Source: Nitrososphaerota archaeon | GTDB taxonomy: Archaea; Thermoproteota; Nitrososphaeria; Nitrososphaerales; Nitrosopumilaceae | NCBI GenBank assembly: GCA_027315065.1 | Contig: DAHUYT010000002.1 | Span: forward strand, 30,027 to 94,026 | Length of the DNA: 64,000 nt | Direction: 5' to 3' | Part shown: positions 60,778 to 64,000 of the stretch, in pieces | Position numbering within the stretch: the first letter of the stretch is position 1 | Layout of the letters: the number at the start of each line of letters is the position of its first letter | Translations under genes and position numbers: made by a program | Notes under the pieces: generated by a model | What the model was told of the DNA's origin: nothing | What the model saw: the letters and a program-made list of their open reading frames with translations, nothing else | Databases searched by the model: none

Positions 60778-62175
60778 CTAGTTTTTTCTTGTAATGACTG
60801 AATATGCAGTGAGAAATATCTCGGTTCTTCCCTCAAGACCTGGCTTTGCAGTAACACCTGTAATGCTGATTATCTCGCCTTGGGTGTACTGCTCTAACAG
60901 TCTTGCCTGTACACGCCAGCCCTTGAGCCATATCTGGCCTGTATCATCCTCGATAAATGTCTCAGAAAGTGAAATGGACTCGCCTGTCTTGGTCTGTATC
61001 TCACGTTTTTGTGGGGCCTTCAGAATTATGGCTTCAACGCAATAGATTCCATCTGATGGTTTGATGTCTCTTATCTTTGTTCTGACATCTGATAATGTCG
61101 GTATCTTTTGATCATCAATTTTTTTTATAGGTGAATTTTGTTCAATCGTTATAGTATTTCCGTATATCTTTGATGGCAAGAGTTCAATAACATCGCCAGC
61201 ATTGAGGTCTGATGTAATTGAAGAAGCATCTGTGATATTTACTAGTTTCTTATCTTGTGCGGTTCCTACAAGCAGTCTACTTCCCGACTCACTTTTTGCA
61301 GCAGACAATATTCTTACAACAACTGACTGGATCTCTTTTGTTCCATCTATCTCTAGCACAGTCCCCTCATCTCCATGAAGCTCAAGGCCCATCTGACCCA
61401 TCTTTGTGTTCACCCCAATCAATCTTGCCTTTGCACCAGAAGAGATAACCTTTGGAATAGAGCTCTCGTCCTTGTTCCATAGTACAGCACGAATTATTGT
61501 ACCATCGCTACCCTTTAGTCTAAGCTGTAATGCCTTACTCTGTTCTCCTTTGAAATTAGTAAACTCTGTAATGCGTATGTTTCCATCTAGAATTCCTGAT
61601 ACCACTAGATTCTGCTGGTTCTCCTTTACGCTTGATACGTTATCTGTTATTGCATCAAGATCTGGTATCTTACTCTGCATGTTGTTTGGCTCTACCGTGG
61701 AGCCTGAACCTACATTAATTATCGGATTTCCCTTCATGTCCGATTTTACATAAGCCTTGATTATCTTGACGAGGTCTCCTGGCTTCAAGTTCTCGATACC
61801 GGGAAGGTTTGCCTTTTCATCCCATAGCTTTACCTTTGCTCTAGAATCTCCATCATATACTGTCATGTTGCGCAAAAGAAACTGGGAACCGTCCTTTCTT
61901 GAGAATTGTCTTGCTGGGTATACATTCATGACTCGTGTCTCAAGTGTAATCTCCTTTGCACCAACATAGAGGTCCTTGAGGCCCATCTCGACCTTTAGTG
62001 GCTCGCTCAATGATGCGCCAAGGTCGGATGCAATAAGAAAGAGGGCACCTTGGTCTGTAAGATAGCCCGCACCTATCTTCTCTTTCTTTTTTTGGATCAT
62101 TTCTTCTATATCCTTTCTTGATATCTCTGGCTTTTGTTCAAGAAGTTTATTCATTAATGAATCAAATTCGGACAA
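60778..62175 (-). CDS. Replication protein A (single-strand DNA binding), multi-OB
   Basis: 465 aa. An N-terminal helical region (residues 1-60; EISRKDIEEMIQKKKEKIGA) then three or four OB folds: FLLRNMTVYDGDSRAKVKLW, LQLRLKGSDGTIIRAVLWN, and DTGQIWLKGWRVQARLLEQY. No zinc finger is seen. It coats single-stranded DNA in replication and repair. Convergent with lhr, four bases apart. Confidence 0.9.
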   Translation of the reverse strand: MSEFDSLMNKLLEQKPEISRKDIEEMIQKKKEKIGAGYLTDQGALFLIASDLGASLSEPLKVEMGLKDLYVGAKEITLETRVMNVYPARQFSRKDGSQFLLRNMTVYDGDSRAKVKLWDEKANLPGIENLKPGDLVKIIKAYVKSDMKGNPIINVGSGSTVEPNNMQSKIPDLDAITDNVSSVKENQQNLVVSGILDGNIRITEFTNFKGEQSKALQLRLKGSDGTIIRAVLWNKDESSIPKVISSGAKARLIGVNTKMGQMGLELHGDEGTVLEIDGTKEIQSVVVRILSAAKSESGSRLLVGTAQDKKLVNITDASSITSDLNAGDVIELLPSKIYGNTITIEQNSPIKKIDDQKIPTLSDVRTKIRDIKPSDGIYCVEAIILKAPQKREIQTKTGESISLSETFIEDDTGQIWLKGWRVQARLLEQYTQGEIISITGVTAKPGLEGRTEIFLTAYSVITRKN

Positions 62176-62434
62176 ATCAAACTCAGTTAGGATACGTGTG
62201 TTAATAAGAATTTTCAGTGACAGCGATCTGCGACTTTGTTACATTTGTAGGGCAAACAAAATTATCAATATCGTAATTTCAACAACCTGATTTTACTAGT
62301 TCGGAAGAAGCCATAAACTTGATAAAATTGGTAGAACGAATCCTTACCAAAGTCAAAAATAAATTACAAAAATAGAGGCAAATTTTCTAAAAATCTAACA
62401 AAACTAGATTAGTGGGGGCAAGAGAAAACCATCC

Positions 62435-63385
62435 ATGCTTTGCATCGAAGCAAAATCTCTGTCAAGATCATATGGCAATGTAACCGTAGTTGATGGCATT
62501 GATCTATCAGTAGAGTCGGGCAAGATATTTGGATTTTTGGGGCCAAACGGTGCAGGCAAGACTACTACCATGAAACTTTTGACTACGTTGATTCCTCCAA
62601 GCAGTGGCAGTATCACCATTCTTGGAATTGATGCATCGCGACATCCTCTTGATGTACGAAAAAAGATTGGTGTGGTATTACAGCAGCCAAGCTACGAGCC
62701 AACACTTACTGTAGAAAAATCCCTTGAGAAATATGGTATGATGTGGGATGTTGATACAAAGTCAAGATGCGACAGGGCAGAGGAGCTTCTCACGGCTTTT
62801 GACCTTCAGGATATAAGAAAAAAGAAGAACGATGACATCTCTATTGGGCAGAGAAGACGGGTTCAGGTTGCACGAGAGTTTATGCATGACATGGACCTGT
62901 TGTTTTTAGACGAGCCAACGGCAGGACTTGATCCCTCTGCGCGAAGGGGGTTACTTGACTATATCAAGGGAAAGGTACGTGACGGACTGACGATATTTTT
63001 TACAACACACATACTTGAGGAGGCAGAATATCTCTGCGACGAGATTGCCATAATAAACCGGGGAAAAATTATTGCTGTTGATACACCGGACGAGCTCAAA
63101 AACAAGTTTGGAAGGGAAAAAACAATCAAGATTCGTATAGGACCGATGCAAGAGATCTCAGGTATATTGCAGGGGGTTGGAAACTATGAGGTTGTACATG
63201 ATGAAGGTACTGTCATTACAATATATTCTGCAGACTCGGAGCAGGTTCTAGTAAAAATATTGCAGGTATTACAATCAAACAACATTCCAATAGAGGATTT
63301 GAGTGTGGTTCCAACAAGTCTTGAGGAGATCTTTCTTACTGTGGTGAGAAATTCTAATGCATCCAATATTTCGTCTAGTAAATAG
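62435..63385 (+). CDS. ABC exporter ATP-binding protein (DrrA/CcmA-like)
   Basis: 316 aa. Walker A GPNGAGKTT at residue 33, signature replaced by ISIGQRRRVQVAR, Walker B LLFLDEPTAGLDPSARRGL and H-loop TTHILEEAEYL, typical of ABC-2 drug/lipid exporters. The C-terminal ~75 residues form a regulatory domain. Overlaps the permease gene by 29 bases. The 259-base gap before it (62176-62434) holds an AT-rich stretch and a 26-codon start-less frame only. Confidence 0.92.
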   Translation: MLCIEAKSLSRSYGNVTVVDGIDLSVESGKIFGFLGPNGAGKTTTMKLLTTLIPPSSGSITILGIDASRHPLDVRKKIGVVLQQPSYEPTLTVEKSLEKYGMMWDVDTKSRCDRAEELLTAFDLQDIRKKKNDDISIGQRRRVQVAREFMHDMDLLFLDEPTAGLDPSARRGLLDYIKGKVRDGLTIFFTTHILEEAEYLCDEIAIINRGKIIAVDTPDELKNKFGREKTIKIRIGPMQEISGILQGVGNYEVVHDEGTVITIYSADSEQVLVKILQVLQSNNIPIEDLSVVPTSLEEIFLTVVRNSNASNISSSK

Positions 63386-64000
63386 AAATCTTACCATATC
63401 GCTCAACATGGGCTTTGTGATATGGCAGGTAATATTTCCTGTAATTTACATCTTCGTTGCAGGATTTGCATATACTGCATTGATTCATAACGTTCCGTTT
63501 GGCTCAAAGACCCTAAACTATCCTGCATTTATTGCGTCTGGCATGATTGGGTTTAACATCATGAACAGCACACTGATCTCTGGTATTATAATCTGGAATG
63601 ATAGAAGACATGGAATGTTTGAACAGATTCTAGTTGGTCCATTTACCCGCGCGCAATATATCTTATCAAATGTATATACAATTGGAATCATTGGACTTGT
63701 ATCTGCTGGATTGATAACAGCAATTGGGTATCCAATATTTTTCAAGTCGGTAGAGTTTAATGTACTGACCATACCTCTTGTTGTCTTTGCTTCAATTACT
63801 GGCGCCATACTTTTTGGCTCCATTGCATCAATCATTTCTACAAGGTTAAAATCAAGCGAGGGATTTAATGTAGTAATAAACACGGCATTCCTATTCTTTG
63901 CATTTGTGAGCACTGCATTTTATCCTGCACAGGGTGCTCCACCAATTCTTGCAACGGCGTTTTATCTCAACCCGCTGACATATCTTGTCGATGTGGTTCG
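63357..64000 (+). CDS. ABC-2 type permease, truncated by window edge
   Basis: ATG 63357 overlaps the ATPase gene by 29 bases and reads HPIFRLVNRNLTISLNMGFV, then at least five hydrophobic helices (VIFPVIYIFVAGFAYTAL and others). The frame remains open to the window end (TAFYLNPLTYLVDVV, the ABC-2 family's conserved NP-x-T/S-Y/H region). It is the membrane partner of the DrrA-like ATPase; substrate unknown. Missing from the track because it has no stop here. Confidence 0.9.
   Translation, partial: MHPIFRLVNRNLTISLNMGFVIWQVIFPVIYIFVAGFAYTALIHNVPFGSKTLNYPAFIASGMIGFNIMNSTLISGIIIWNDRRHGMFEQILVGPFTRAQYILSNVYTIGIIGLVSAGLITAIGYPIFFKSVEFNVLTIPLVVFASITGAILFGSIASIISTRLKSSEGFNVVINTAFLFFAFVSTAFYPAQGAPPILATAFYLNPLTYLVDVV

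Noticed and set aside
62176-62434. Start-less 26-codon frame reading FTSSEEAINLIKLVERI
   Set aside because: Preceded by a stop and with no usable start codon before it; too short to claim as a gene.
1-64000. CRISPR arrays, insertion sequences, integrases, prophage or attachment sites
   Set aside because: No regularly spaced direct repeats, transposase or integrase motifs were seen; the single tRNA shows no partial duplicate nearby.

Overview
The window is an AT-rich stretch of an archaeal chromosome, most probably from the Nitrososphaerota (Thaumarchaeota). Archaeal information-processing genes support this: RPA-type single-strand binding protein, Lhr helicase, LSm protein, Nep1, the RNase P protein Rpr2/Rpp21, a RadB-like recombinase, TATA-led genes with short or absent leaders, and a tRNA-Gly without encoded CCA. 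Lineage traits also point there: a family of secreted proteins ending in Trp-rich C-terminal cassettes, an AdoCbl-dependent ribonucleotide reductase beside cobalamin biosynthesis genes, and a V/A-type ATPase operon. The ATPase operon and base composition suggest a relative of acidophilic Nitrosotalea, but no ammonia-oxidation gene lies here, so genus is inference.

Layout. 1-8.7 kb: a truncated PhoU-like regulator, a Nudix hydrolase, an Lrp-type regulator, a FtsX/LolD-type ABC transporter with a large cell-surface partner, an ABC1/UbiB kinase (apparent ATT start) and a small heat-shock protein. 8.7-16.9 kb: a repetitive secreted protein, a tight tmk-HD phosphohydrolase-pyrH nucleotide operon, a Fic locus with an interrupted 5' part and a striking operator-like palindrome, and several lineage-specific membrane and DNA-binding proteins. 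17-26.7 kb: a sulfurtransferase, then the ATPase operon K-E-C-F-A-B-D-(42-aa microprotein)-H-I. 26.7-35.7 kb: divergent pyrI and pyrB, a NikR-like regulator next to a zinc/manganese-type ABC transporter whose permease carries a C2H2-like tail, and secreted proteins.

35.8-46.5 kb: a 58-aa tautomerase, a nitrilase-family amidase, a Zn-finger protein, a thiolase/DUF35 pair, then a winged-helix protein fused to an ATP-cone and a cysteine-less NrdD-like domain, directly upstream of nrdJ. Two exported proteins follow, one GH-like and one HELLH metallopeptidase. 46.5-54.2 kb: tRNA-Gly, nep1, rnp4, geranylgeranyl reductase, and cobalamin genes cbiA / cbiC-cbiX-cbiG / cbiD. 54.2-64 kb: DnaJ-domain membrane protein, SDR-type protein, lsm-metK, RadB-like ATPase, a small membrane ORF overlapping lhr, RPA, and an ABC-2 exporter cut by the right edge.

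Functional links: cobalamin made by the cbi genes is the cofactor class needed by NrdJ. The NrdD-like fusion looks like a nucleotide-sensing regulator of that enzyme. tmk, HD, pyrH and pyrBI feed or limit the nucleotide pool. The most interesting candidates for undescribed biology are the catalytically dead NrdD-type regulator, the ATPase-operon microprotein, the zinc-finger-tailed metal permease, and the dispersed Trp-rich surface cassette.
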